Below, piece after piece: positions 1 through 7,080 of a DNA stretch of 13,117 nucleotides (position 1 is the stretch's first letter; each line of letters starts with the position of its first letter). Location of the stretch: NCBI GenBank assembly GCA_964386795.1, contig CAYLUE010000043.1, positions 1 through 13,117 of the forward strand, written 5' to 3'. A program made the position numbers and the translations under genes. The notes beneath the pieces were generated by a model, which worked only from the letters and a program-made list of their open reading frames with translations, did no database searches and had not been told where the DNA came from. This DNA comes from TMED108 sp964386795 (GTDB taxonomy: Bacteria > Fidelibacterota > Marinisomatia > Marinisomatales > TCS55).

Positions 1-1
1 T

Positions 2-148
2 TATTTAACTGCTAATTATGATATTTCTGGTGAAGAAGCTTATATGCTTTGTTCGCTAGTTGGTGATCTTAAGATAGCTGAAGTGGTCGACGTTCCGAAT
101 ATGCTTGTGACCATGCATTTTCCAAAATCTATTCTTTTGCAATTATAA
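2..148 (+). CDS. Acetamidase/formamidase family protein, C-terminal fragment
   Basis: Frame 2 is open from the window edge to a TAA stop and gives 48 residues. The segment EEAYMLCSLVGDLKIAEVVD followed by VPN closely resembles the C-terminal region of the acetamidase/formamidase (FmdA/AmdA) family, which hydrolyses formamide or short amides to ammonia and the carboxylic acid. That family typically ends with an 'EAYMLCS..GDLKI...VD.PN' block before a short tail, so only the last part of the gene is here and the catalytic core lies outside the window. The downstream gene converges on it, with 63 nt between the two stops. Substrate cannot be inferred from this piece. The family call rests on recalled motif similarity. 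Confidence 0.65.
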   Translation, partial: YLTANYDISGEEAYMLCSLVGDLKIAEVVDVPNMLVTMHFPKSILLQL

Positions 149-211
149 TAATTCTAAATATTAGGAATATTATTTATAAGGAAAGGTTTCTTGTTTGCTG
201 ATTTTTGAACC

Positions 212-601
212 TTATTTTGCTTCATAAATCACTGTCACAAGTTTCATCGTATTAATATCAAGAAAGGTTAATCTGAGTTCTTTATTCTTTTCTAATTCAG
301 TGATCCTAGCTGGGATATACACATCAGTCGTTTTAGAGTACATCATAATAAATTTACCATATGACAGATATTCCCAGGAGACATCTGTTAACGTCTTACC
401 AAAAAGCATTTCTTCTCTTTTGTTATTTGGCTTAAAGATTTGATAGTCTTTTTTTCTTTTACGCTCAATAGGAAGCCTGAGTCCATCAATAACGTATCTT
501 TTCATCTGCCATTTAACATTAATTAAATCTTCATATTTTATTTCATCCTGTGAAAAAGAAAATGATGAGGCAATTATTAATGAAAAGATTATCTTTTTCA
601 T
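212..601 (-). CDS. Small secreted beta-rich protein, possibly lipocalin-like
   Basis: A 129-residue protein with a clear Sec signal peptide: lysines at 2-3, a hydrophobic core to about residue 15, and likely cleavage near SFS-Q at 16-18. The mature part is about 110 residues with alternating beta-strand-like segments and an early tryptophan (W31). This layout resembles small lipocalin-like extracytoplasmic proteins, but no diagnostic motif was recognised, so function is unknown. A basic patch (ERKRKK, about 46-51) may form an exposed loop. The start codon lies only 2 nt after the stop of the upstream Ig/LVIVD gene, so the two are almost certainly co-transcribed and probably translationally coupled. 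No separate Shine-Dalgarno is visible. It is the last gene of the four-gene minus-strand run. Confidence 0.75.
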   Translation of the reverse strand: MKKIIFSLIIASSFSFSQDEIKYEDLINVKWQMKRYVIDGLRLPIERKRKKDYQIFKPNNKREEMLFGKTLTDVSWEYLSYGKFIMMYSKTTDVYIPARITELEKNKELRLTFLDINTMKLVTVIYEAK

Positions 602-603
602 AA

Positions 604-2685
604 TTAAGGTGAACTTTGCTTTGTTTTATTATCAACTAAACGCACACAATAAAGACCGCTATACATATCGGTAAAATATATATATCCTTTATACGGTATC
701 GCGCCCCACACATTCGTTGAGTTAGCTATGTGTCCATCGGGTTGGCTAGACATGTAAAATGCAATTTCTCTTCCCTGTCTATATAGATCTCCAAGCAAAT
801 CTCCAGAAATATCTACAATGCGCAGTCCCCCATTATAATATGCAGCTATTAAGGTATCGCCTTGAATCCAGTGGTTATGAGAGCCAGCTTCGGTAATTGT
901 ATAAACAGCTTCTTCTTTTGGATTTTCAATATCAGTAAAGTCTAAAAAGTGAAAACCGCCTCTTGGCTGGTATGGGCGAGGTTTACCTGGATATCGCCAT
1001 GGAAACCATTCATCCCCACCAACAATATAGAATTTATCTGTCGATTGACTCTTAAAAGGAAATGCGGCATGGTTATGGCCATTTGGATCTTTTAGGTCAG
1101 CTAAGTGCACAGGATTAGATGGACTACCTTGTCCTGCTTTAGCAAGTAATGGGTTGAATTGTTTTGCGCTCCTATTTTTTTCATCAAACTTTAAACCGCC
1201 AATATCTACAGCTTGAACGCCATCAGCCCAGTTAGAAGAATACGCAATACCATCTTCGATCCACACATCATGAATACTATGCCCTGGGGTGTCTAGTTCA
1301 TAGGCCCCTACTCTAAAAGGTTTTTTAGGATCATCGATATTAATGATATCGTACTTGCGGCCATTGTTCACTGCATAAACATGATTTTCATAGATAAATA
1401 CATTATGCACGCCACCGGTCATGTCCTCATTATAGGCGGCGCTGATCGTAACATTATAAGGATCCGATACATCTAGAATCACAAAGCCATTCTTTCGGCT
1501 AGATGCACCTTCACGGGTGATTACACCAACCCTACCATCCTCCGATATCTTGACATCGTTTACCGTGCGTGCATCCACCGTGATAGTATCAATGATTACC
1601 ATCTTAGCAGGATCGGTCACGTCCCAGAAATACGCTTCGCCATTAGCACCCCAAGTGCCAGTGACGGCAAAATCCTTACCTTTATGTTTACCGATCCCAG
1701 GCCAGATCCAAAGGTCAGAAGTTTTTACGTTTGATACCAATCCAAAGCCAATTAGCTCAATATCCTTGGAAACATTTCTAGGAACTACTTCAATTGATTG
1801 CGATTTAGTATATCCATTAGAGCTAACTGAAACTGTATATATCCCAGCGGTCTCTGCAACAAAACGCCCATCGCTAGTGATCTGCGCAGAAGCAGGAAGA
1901 CCAATGCCGTAATCTGCTTTTCCAGTGTATGAATACTCAATTTGAGCATCATCCACCAATCTATCGCGTCTATCATACGCCTTGGCGTTTATTTTTTCTA
2001 CGTCTCCAGTTCTTATTTTTTTATTCTTTATGGAGAGCGCTACATTTTTAATTGGATTCTTTACAACTTTAAGATTGAATTCTTTTGAAATATCACCAGC
2101 CGTTGCAATGATTATTACCTTTCCGGCTTTGTAGGTTGATAAGATTCCAATCTTATTTACCCTAGCAACTTTTGTATTGCTTGACGAAAAAGTAACCTTG
2201 TGATCTGTTCGTAATAAATTAGCGTCATCGTATACATTTACCATCAGCTCGAAAGAAACATTGGAATAAAGCTCTGGATTAAGATTGTTAAATACAATTT
2301 TGTTCAATTTAGGCTCAGGCACTTTAACCTTAAACGACCCATAGACGCGGTCTGTTCTTTTAACGGCTATACTCCGAGCGCGCAGCTTAAGATCCCCAGA
2401 TTTAAATGGTTGGACTGTCACTTTTGCAAAGCCTGTGGAGTCACTTATCCGTGGAGAAGTTTTTAAGGAACGACGAGGTTGACCATAGATCAAAAAAGGA
2501 TTATTGGATAAATTGCCTTGCGCGTCAACAAGCTTAATTGTCACCATACCTGTCTCTCCAACATTTAATGTAAGTGAATCAGGCTCAAATACATATCTGA
2601 GCGTATCTGAATCTTTTGAGGTAGGATTTGTTTGGCTATAAGCAAGAATAAGACTTGCTGATAAAATGAAAAAATTTCTAAACAT
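604..2685 (-). CDS. Secreted Ig-like (Big) plus LVIVD-repeat beta-propeller protein
   Basis: A 693-residue exported protein. Residues 1-17 are a signal peptide ending near AYSQ. Residues about 30-122, 125-208 and 211-302 look like three Ig-like (bacterial Big-type) domains; the second has the Big2 pattern of 'SSSNTKVARVNKIGILST' followed by 'KAGKVIIIATAG'. Residues about 305-685 are an LVIVD-type beta-propeller with repeated blades such as YFWDVTDPAK, FVILDVSDPYN, YDIINIDDPKKP, FHFLDFTDIENP and LRIVDISGD. The blades carry a striking set of histidines: GGVHN (H427), GHSIHDVW (H469, H472), GHNH (H537, H539), SHNHW (H603, H605) and DGH (H652). The fold suggests binding or structural work outside the cytoplasm; a metal site is an inference. 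No C-terminal sorting domain or outer-membrane anchor is visible. The gene sits 42 nt after the nuclease gene and 2 nt before the small secreted gene. Confidence 0.85.
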   Translation of the reverse strand: MFRNFFILSASLILAYSQTNPTSKDSDTLRYVFEPDSLTLNVGETGMVTIKLVDAQGNLSNNPFLIYGQPRRSLKTSPRISDSTGFAKVTVQPFKSGDLKLRARSIAVKRTDRVYGSFKVKVPEPKLNKIVFNNLNPELYSNVSFELMVNVYDDANLLRTDHKVTFSSSNTKVARVNKIGILSTYKAGKVIIIATAGDISKEFNLKVVKNPIKNVALSIKNKKIRTGDVEKINAKAYDRRDRLVDDAQIEYSYTGKADYGIGLPASAQITSDGRFVAETAGIYTVSVSSNGYTKSQSIEVVPRNVSKDIELIGFGLVSNVKTSDLWIWPGIGKHKGKDFAVTGTWGANGEAYFWDVTDPAKMVIIDTITVDARTVNDVKISEDGRVGVITREGASSRKNGFVILDVSDPYNVTISAAYNEDMTGGVHNVFIYENHVYAVNNGRKYDIINIDDPKKPFRVGAYELDTPGHSIHDVWIEDGIAYSSNWADGVQAVDIGGLKFDEKNRSAKQFNPLLAKAGQGSPSNPVHLADLKDPNGHNHAAFPFKSQSTDKFYIVGGDEWFPWRYPGKPRPYQPRGGFHFLDFTDIENPKEEAVYTITEAGSHNHWIQGDTLIAAYYNGGLRIVDISGDLLGDLYRQGREIAFYMSSQPDGHIANSTNVWGAIPYKGYIYFTDMYSGLYCVRLVDNKTKQSSP

Positions 2686-2727
2686 CTATAAAGTTACAAA
2701 ATTTTTAAATAAACAACATTATCTCTA

Positions 2728-3447
2728 TCAATTCAACGTCCGACTATATTCATCAATAATTTTTGCTATCACATCTTCATAGTAATCTGCAACAATTGGG
2801 TTGCATTCATATCCATTTAATTGTCCGATCAGTAGATTAGATATTTTAATATCATAAAATTTTTCTAAAAGATATCGATAGAATGATAACTGCAGCGAAT
2901 AATGAACAAACTTACAATCCATTAAGTGGCTAGTAATTGGATGAATCCCCATTTTTCCACCGAAAGAGGTTTTACTAACCGACTTGGATGTTTTCCAGTC
3001 AATGATAATAAAAGTATCATTTGTTGTATCATGAGCTAAAACGTCAATAGTGCCAGCTATTTTTAATTCTTTGCTAAATATCTTTAACTCTGGATAAAAA
3101 ATGAATTCAGATAAATTTTTAAATTTTTTCATCCATTTAATTGCATGATTCACCTCAGATATATCTTCAAAATCCTCATCGTTTATAAACGATTCTATAT
3201 TATTGTGTACCAAGGTTCCAAAATCCCGAGCCTCATCCCACTGGGCAATTAGCTCTTCAGCGGCCATCCCCATATATTTTGGACTAGTTTTGACAAGCCT
3301 TTGGGCAATTTCCTCTTTATTGAATGGTTCAAAATATTGTGAAGTAATTGAGGTTACGCTTGTAAAATCTATTTCCGGTTCTGATTTTAGCGTATATCTA
3401 TGTTCGGGCTCTATAAGGATAATATCGTTATTAAATAATTTTTCCAT
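2728..3447 (-). CDS. PD-(D/E)XK superfamily nuclease, RecB/Cas4-like fold
   Basis: A 239-residue cytoplasmic protein with no signal peptide. The ordered motifs of a RecB-type PD-(D/E)XK nuclease are present: GTLVH (77-81, the upstream His motif), a glutamate in FYPEL (E120), GTIDVLA with D135, IIIDWKTSK with D150 and K152, and a QLSFYRYLLE helix starting at Q186. All metal-binding and catalytic positions look intact. Such proteins act as exonucleases in repair, recombination or phage-type end processing; the partner is unknown here because no helicase or AddA/RecC-like gene is adjacent. The start was set at the ATG at 3447. A longer frame from a TTG at 3477 would overlap the upstream gene by 28 nt, whereas 3447 leaves a 2-nt gap, as at 601/604. 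No CRISPR repeats are present, so a Cas4 label is not warranted. Confidence 0.8.
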   Translation of the reverse strand: MEKLFNNDIILIEPEHRYTLKSEPEIDFTSVTSITSQYFEPFNKEEIAQRLVKTSPKYMGMAAEELIAQWDEARDFGTLVHNNIESFINDEDFEDISEVNHAIKWMKKFKNLSEFIFYPELKIFSKELKIAGTIDVLAHDTTNDTFIIIDWKTSKSVSKTSFGGKMGIHPITSHLMDCKFVHYSLQLSFYRYLLEKFYDIKISNLLIGQLNGYECNPIVADYYEDVIAKIIDEYSRTLN

Positions 3448-3449
3448 TA

Positions 3450-4679
3450 TTAATTTGTCTTTACAGGTCCAATCCAATCGGTAATACCACCCAATAAATT
3501 CATTGCTCTATAGCCATTTTTCTTCAATAAACTTGCTGCATAATCGGATCGGTTGCCTGTTCTACAATAGACTATGATATTTTTTTTCTTATATTTTTTC
3601 ATTTCATCTAATCGATAGGGCAGCTCTTCAAGAGGAATAAGAAATGAATTTGGTATAGATTTTTGAGAATGCTCAGCTCTAGTTCTTACATCTAAAAATA
3701 TATTTTCTTCAGAACCAAATAGCATTAAACCTTCATTAGATGAGAGCGCATATCTACCTGCATTAAGGATTTTATCAAAAAATACTGCATTGAATTGATT
3801 CGGTTGTTCTTTGTGCGGAAGGTGTCCAGAATCTTGGATAACGAATAATTCTAATCTAGGCATCAGCTTTGACAGCTTTGTCCTGACCTCATCTAATGGC
3901 AATACTTTGTCTGAATCTCCCCATATAGCAAAATGCGGGATATCGCTTTGAGCAATTTGGCTATTTATCCCATCCAGTACATAATTATTGCGACGGGTTG
4001 AAATTAATGCTCGCGCAAACCCTCTATACTTTAATAGCTCCTGGTATTTTGTGTCCCACCCTTTGAACCTATCGGGATATTTAAAATCTTGCAGCTGCCC
4101 TTTGGCGATTGTTTTATAGTTGGTATCAATAAAGCTGCTGATGTCTTCTTTTGAAACAGGAGCAGGGTTGGGCTTGGATTTGGTTCCGTGAAAACCTCCA
4201 GGCGCAACATAAATCAATCGCTTCACTCTAGTGGGGTAGGTTTCAGCAATTTTAGAAATCACTCTACCACCATTGGATAATCCAACAAAATTAACTTTCT
4301 TTGTTAGCTGAATAGCATCTAGTAGTTGGATAACTTGATCAGCGTATAGCTGATCATTATACACTACATCTGGATTAGATGAATAACCCCTACCATATAG
4401 GTCAATTCTAATGACACCCAATCCTCTATTAATCGCTTCATAGTACGTTTCATCCCAAATATACGATGGTACGGAAAAACCATGAATGAGAACAATAATC
4501 TCATCATGATTTAGATTGTCATATTCATAATAAGTATGTCCATTAATAAGTGATGCAAAGTTTCCGGAGCTTATACTTTTGCGAAAAGAATCATTTTTTT
4601 CAATATATTCATATTTTAAATCGGAGCTATCGCAACCAACAATCAATAATAGAATAGCTATCATAAATTTTTTATACAT
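3450..4679 (-). CDS. Lipoprotein with alpha/beta hydrolase and C-terminal rhodanese domains
   Basis: A 409-residue lipoprotein precursor: a hydrophobic N-terminus ending in the lipobox LIVGC (C16). Residues about 55-305 form an alpha/beta hydrolase with the oxyanion-loop motif HGFS (66-69), nucleophile elbow GLSNGG (S135), acid WGDSDK (D255 or D257) and catalytic His in SGH (H286), so the triad is complete. Residues about 322-405 form a rhodanese domain: FLDVRT (328-333), YCRTGNRS with active-site C372, and a closing NLLGGITDW. Both domains look active. The hydrolase probably cleaves an ester or similar bond at the envelope, and the rhodanese would transfer sulfane sulfur or act as a thiol domain. 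The combination on a lipoprotein is unusual and its substrate is unknown. This is the first gene of the minus-strand run, preceded by a TATAAT-like element. Confidence 0.85.
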   Translation of the reverse strand: MYKKFMIAILLLIVGCDSSDLKYEYIEKNDSFRKSISSGNFASLINGHTYYEYDNLNHDEIIVLIHGFSVPSYIWDETYYEAINRGLGVIRIDLYGRGYSSNPDVVYNDQLYADQVIQLLDAIQLTKKVNFVGLSNGGRVISKIAETYPTRVKRLIYVAPGGFHGTKSKPNPAPVSKEDISSFIDTNYKTIAKGQLQDFKYPDRFKGWDTKYQELLKYRGFARALISTRRNNYVLDGINSQIAQSDIPHFAIWGDSDKVLPLDEVRTKLSKLMPRLELFVIQDSGHLPHKEQPNQFNAVFFDKILNAGRYALSSNEGLMLFGSEENIFLDVRTRAEHSQKSIPNSFLIPLEELPYRLDEMKKYKKKNIIVYCRTGNRSDYAASLLKKNGYRAMNLLGGITDWIGPVKTN

Positions 4680-4719
4680 TGTAAAGCTCAGTAGGGTTTT
4701 TCCAAATAGTGCAGTTTAG

Positions 4720-4725
4720 ATTATA
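4720..4725 (-). promoter_or_regulatory. Putative -10 element for the hydrolase-rhodanese gene
   Basis: Read on the minus strand this hexamer is a perfect TATAAT. It lies 40 nt upstream of the ATG at 4679, which would give a leader of about 30 nt. No good -35 hexamer sits at 16-18 nt spacing; the TTGAAT at 4735-4740 is too close, at 9 nt. In such AT-rich DNA a chance match is quite possible. Confidence 0.35.
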
Positions 4726-4753
4726 TGTAATTAAATTCAAGTTCAGTAATATT

Positions 4754-4775
4754 TAACATAATTGTATGTTATAAC
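4754..4775 (+). promoter_or_regulatory. Inverted repeat overlapping a putative extended -10 promoter
   Basis: TAACATA (4754-4760), a 4-nt spacer and TATGTTA (4765-4771) form a perfect 7-bp dyad. It overlaps TGTTATAAC (4767-4775), which matches the extended -10 form TGnTATAAT at all but the last base. Transcription from there would start about 14 nt before the ATG at 4796. A dyad covering a -10 in a divergent intergenic region suits a repressor operator. No regulator gene is adjacent, and AT-rich sequence makes chance dyads common. Confidence 0.35.
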
Positions 4776-4795
4776 TTATTATCTAATCATGAAAT

Positions 4796-5371
4796 ATGAA
4801 TAAATATAAAATTCAAATCTATGCTTTTATTATTTTCGCTGGAATTATAATGACCATCTTGATAGACAATGATCAGCTGGATAAGATTTCTCCCAAGCAG
4901 GCAAACCAAGAGAATCCTCTTTTTTCATCTAATACTTCATCGGATCCATTTGATCTTGTCCCGCCAAATTGGACAAGAGTAACTCCTAAATCATCCATGC
5001 GATTAGCTGAGTTCAATGTAAAGAATCCTTCTGGTAATTATGACGTAATCGTATTTAAAAATATTGGTGGAACTGAAAATCAAAATAAAGAGCGCTGGTT
5101 CAATCAATTTAGTGGAAACTTTTTTCCACAACTTGAAAGGCAATCTGAATCAATGGATATTAGAGGAAGTAAGCTGACATTTATCCAAACCTCAGGAACG
5201 TTTAATGGCGGAATGGGTCAATCTGAGCCTATGGATAATGCTGGATTAATGGGTTTTATAATTAATACGAATGCGGATACTTATTATTTCAAAGCGGTTG
5301 CTGATGCTAAAATAATTCTTGATGGTAAAAAGGAATTCGTTGAAACTGTTTTAAGCCTTCCACTATTTTAA
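4796..5371 (+). CDS. N-terminally anchored extracytoplasmic protein of unknown function
   Basis: A 191-residue protein with one N-terminal hydrophobic segment (about 8-23), either an uncleaved anchor or a signal peptide, then a polar linker to about residue 50. The soluble part contains PPNWTR (56-61), SSMRLAEF (66-73), VIVFKNIGGTENQNKERW (84-101, ending with FNQF at 102-105) and a C-terminal 'YYFKAVADAKII' stretch. I recall similar 'W..v...SsMR.A.F / vfyf..G.g....N..RW..QF' proteins as uncharacterised extracytoplasmic proteins in Planctomycetes and related marine bacteria; no biochemical role is known to me. It is 22 nt upstream of the ferritin-like gene and very likely co-transcribed with it. 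No strong Shine-Dalgarno precedes the ATG; the promoter-like dyad lies just upstream. Confidence 0.7.
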   Translation: MNKYKIQIYAFIIFAGIIMTILIDNDQLDKISPKQANQENPLFSSNTSSDPFDLVPPNWTRVTPKSSMRLAEFNVKNPSGNYDVIVFKNIGGTENQNKERWFNQFSGNFFPQLERQSESMDIRGSKLTFIQTSGTFNGGMGQSEPMDNAGLMGFIINTNADTYYFKAVADAKIILDGKKEFVETVLSLPLF

Positions 5372-5393
5372 AAAATTATAATATGGAGTATAT

Positions 5394-5816
5394 ATGGATA
5401 AAGAAAAAGTAATTGAAAAACTAACACAGATCTTTGATCTAGAATTATCTGGTGTGATTCGTTATACGCACTATTCCTTAATGATTTTTGGCCATAATCG
5501 CTTACCACTGGTTGATTTTTTTAAAGGGCAGGCTACAGAATCTCTAGCGCATGCAAATCTGGCAGGTGAACATATCACCGGCCTTGGAGGACACCCGCCT
5601 TTAAATCTTAATACGATCAAAGAAACCTTTAAGCATGATATTAAAGAAATATTAGCGGAGAGTCTTGAGCATGAACAGCAAGCAATTAATCATTACTATG
5701 AATTATTGGAATTAATTGGAAATGATTCTGTTTATCTTGAAGAATATGCAAGGAATATGATTGGGCAAGAAGAGCTTCATGCGCTTGAGGTAAAGAAGAT
5801 GTTAAAGGAGAATTAA
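5394..5816 (+). CDS. Ferritin-like (bacterioferritin-type) four-helix diiron protein
   Basis: A 140-residue all-helical cytoplasmic protein, close to the usual bacterioferritin length of about 155. Candidate metal ligands fall on four helices: E17 in LELSGVIRY, E49 and H53 in TESLAHA, E89/E92/E94 in the third helix, and E126 with H129 in QEELHALE. The second helix has ExxxH where classical bacterioferritin has ExxH, which fits a divergent bacterioferritin-like subfamily with 'ES..HA..AGE.IT.LGGHP' rather than canonical Bfr. The likely role is iron oxidation and storage or peroxide protection; cage assembly and haem binding cannot be judged. A clear Shine-Dalgarno GGAG (5385-5388) lies 5 nt before the ATG, stronger than at most genes here. 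The stop is 4 nt from the convergent carbamate kinase stop. Confidence 0.85.
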   Translation: MDKEKVIEKLTQIFDLELSGVIRYTHYSLMIFGHNRLPLVDFFKGQATESLAHANLAGEHITGLGGHPPLNLNTIKETFKHDIKEILAESLEHEQQAINHYYELLELIGNDSVYLEEYARNMIGQEELHALEVKKMLKEN

Positions 5817-5820
5817 TAAA

Positions 5821-6765
5821 TTATTGATTAACAATTGTTGTGCCATTTTTACCAACAATTGCTTCTTTAACTCCTTCAATCGAGGTGATAATTACTTTTT
5901 CACCGTGATATTTTAAAAAGTAAAGGGCAGCTTCTATTTTCGGCCCCATACTACCCGCTTGAAAATGGCCTTCCTCTAAATAGCGTTTTGCTTCCTCAGT
6001 ATTCATATTTAATAGCGGCTCTTCATTGTCTTTACCAAAATTCAAGCAGGCTTGATCAAGATCCGTTATAATCCATAATTCATTTGACTTAATAACCCTA
6101 CCTAATAGAGCCGCTGAAAGATCTTTATCAATGACCGCATTTAATCCTTCTAGCTTCTGTTCATTATTCCAAAATGTTGGAATACCTCCACCTCCAGATG
6201 CAATAACGATCGTTCCATTATCAACAAGCGTCTGGATCGATCTTCCATGCTCAATGAATTGAGGTAGCGGACTGGGTACAACCTGCCTCCAACTGCCAGG
6301 TTCTTGTTCCTTTATTTTCCAATTGAACTGTTTCGCGAGGTGCTCTGCTTCATCCTTTTCATAACGCCTACCAATGAACTTTTGTGGATCATTTATTGAG
6401 GGATCATCTTTGTCTACAATTGTTTGAGTGATCAAGGTAACTACTTCTCGGTCAATTTCTTTTTCTTTTAAAACGTTCTGCAATGATTGCTGAACCATGT
6501 AACCAATCGAACCTTGCGTTTCAGCGACACACACTCCTAATGGAAGCGGTGGAATCGTTTTATGAGTAAGCTCCATTCGATATAGTTCATCACCAACTTG
6601 TGGACCATTACCATGCGTTAAGCAGATGTTATATCCAAGATCTACAAAATGCATGATAGCATCCAAGCTTTCTCTGGTATGGGCAAACTGCTGATAGATC
6701 GTACCTGCCTCTTCTTTTGGAGAAAGCGCATTTCCGCCCAGAGCAATAATTACCGATCTTCCCAT
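5821..6765 (-). CDS. arcC: Carbamate kinase
   Basis: A full-length 314-residue cytosolic carbamate kinase, which reversibly interconverts ATP plus carbamate with ADP plus carbamoyl phosphate. The amino-acid-kinase signature motifs are in order: ALGGNAL (8-14), HGNGPQVG (51-58), ETQGSIGYM (82-90), FIGRRY (130-135), VPSPLP (163-168), SGGGGIP (190-196), VIDKDLSAALL (211-221, with the conserved DKD), ITDLD (233-237) and GSMGPKIEA (271-279). The start ATG overlaps the stop of the MazG-like gene by one base (TAATG), and GAGG lies 7 nt upstream inside that gene, so the two are translationally coupled. No arginine deiminase, ornithine carbamoyltransferase or allantoin-pathway gene is in the window, so whether it makes ATP from carbamoyl phosphate or removes carbamate is open. 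Confidence 0.95.
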   Translation of the reverse strand: MGRSVIIALGGNALSPKEEAGTIYQQFAHTRESLDAIMHFVDLGYNICLTHGNGPQVGDELYRMELTHKTIPPLPLGVCVAETQGSIGYMVQQSLQNVLKEKEIDREVVTLITQTIVDKDDPSINDPQKFIGRRYEKDEAEHLAKQFNWKIKEQEPGSWRQVVPSPLPQFIEHGRSIQTLVDNGTIVIASGGGGIPTFWNNEQKLEGLNAVIDKDLSAALLGRVIKSNELWIITDLDQACLNFGKDNEEPLLNMNTEEAKRYLEEGHFQAGSMGPKIEAALYFLKYHGEKVIITSIEGVKEAIVGKNGTTIVNQ

Positions 6766-7076
6766 TATTCTACCTCAGACCCAATGGATCCTTTGTTTGC
6801 TCTTTTGGTATATTTGTTTAACACTTTTTCTAAAGCTTCTTTGGTATCAATACCTAATGAGTTGGATAACGCGATAATTGAAAAGACCACATCTCCAATT
6901 TCCATCTCAATTTTTTCATTTTTTTCTAAAGGTGTATTTCCGTAATTAGATGCGACTAGAATTTCTTTGGCAACTTCACCAAGCTCTGAAACAACATCAA
7001 TCAATCTTGATTCAGGGGTAGTATTAAGGTTATGAGTATTGCAGAATTCTTGAACTTTTTCTTGGAGATCCCGCAT
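6765..7076 (-). CDS. MazG-like nucleotide pyrophosphohydrolase
   Basis: A 103-residue helical protein of the all-alpha NTP pyrophosphohydrolase (MazG-like) superfamily. The Mg-binding pattern is present: ELGEVAKE (31-38, with E31, E34 and E38) and EIGDVVFSIIAL (59-70, with E59 and D62), matching ExxE followed by ExxD. Single-domain members of this size hydrolyse NTPs or dNTPs to the monophosphate and pyrophosphate, often as a house-cleaning activity against non-canonical nucleotides; the substrate here is unknown. The gene starts 4 nt after the methyltransferase stop and overlaps the carbamate kinase start by one base, so the three form a tight transcription unit. Confidence 0.88.
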   Translation of the reverse strand: MRDLQEKVQEFCNTHNLNTTPESRLIDVVSELGEVAKEILVASNYGNTPLEKNEKIEMEIGDVVFSIIALSNSLGIDTKEALEKVLNKYTKRANKGSIGSEVE

Positions 7077-7080
7077 GGTA

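Noticed and set aside
157..171. AATATT-AGG-AATATT dyad as a hairpin or operator
   Set aside because: Short, pure A/T arms with a 3-nt loop between convergent genes; likely chance in AT-rich DNA.
184..213. Inverted repeat AAGGTT...AACCTT as a terminator
   Set aside because: Only a 6-bp stem with an 18-nt loop, and it runs into the stop codon of the small secreted gene; no good U-tract.
1517..1912. Plus-strand frame of 131 codons
   Set aside because: Lies wholly antisense to the well-supported LVIVD propeller gene and has no recognisable domain.
2728..3447. Cas4 or another CRISPR-associated nuclease
   Set aside because: No repeat-spacer array and no cas gene in the window; the fold alone does not justify the label.
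2728..3477. Longer nuclease start at a TTG codon (3477)
   Set aside because: It overlaps the upstream gene by 28 nt and has no Shine-Dalgarno; the ATG at 3447 gives a 2-nt gap like the neighbouring junction at 601/604.
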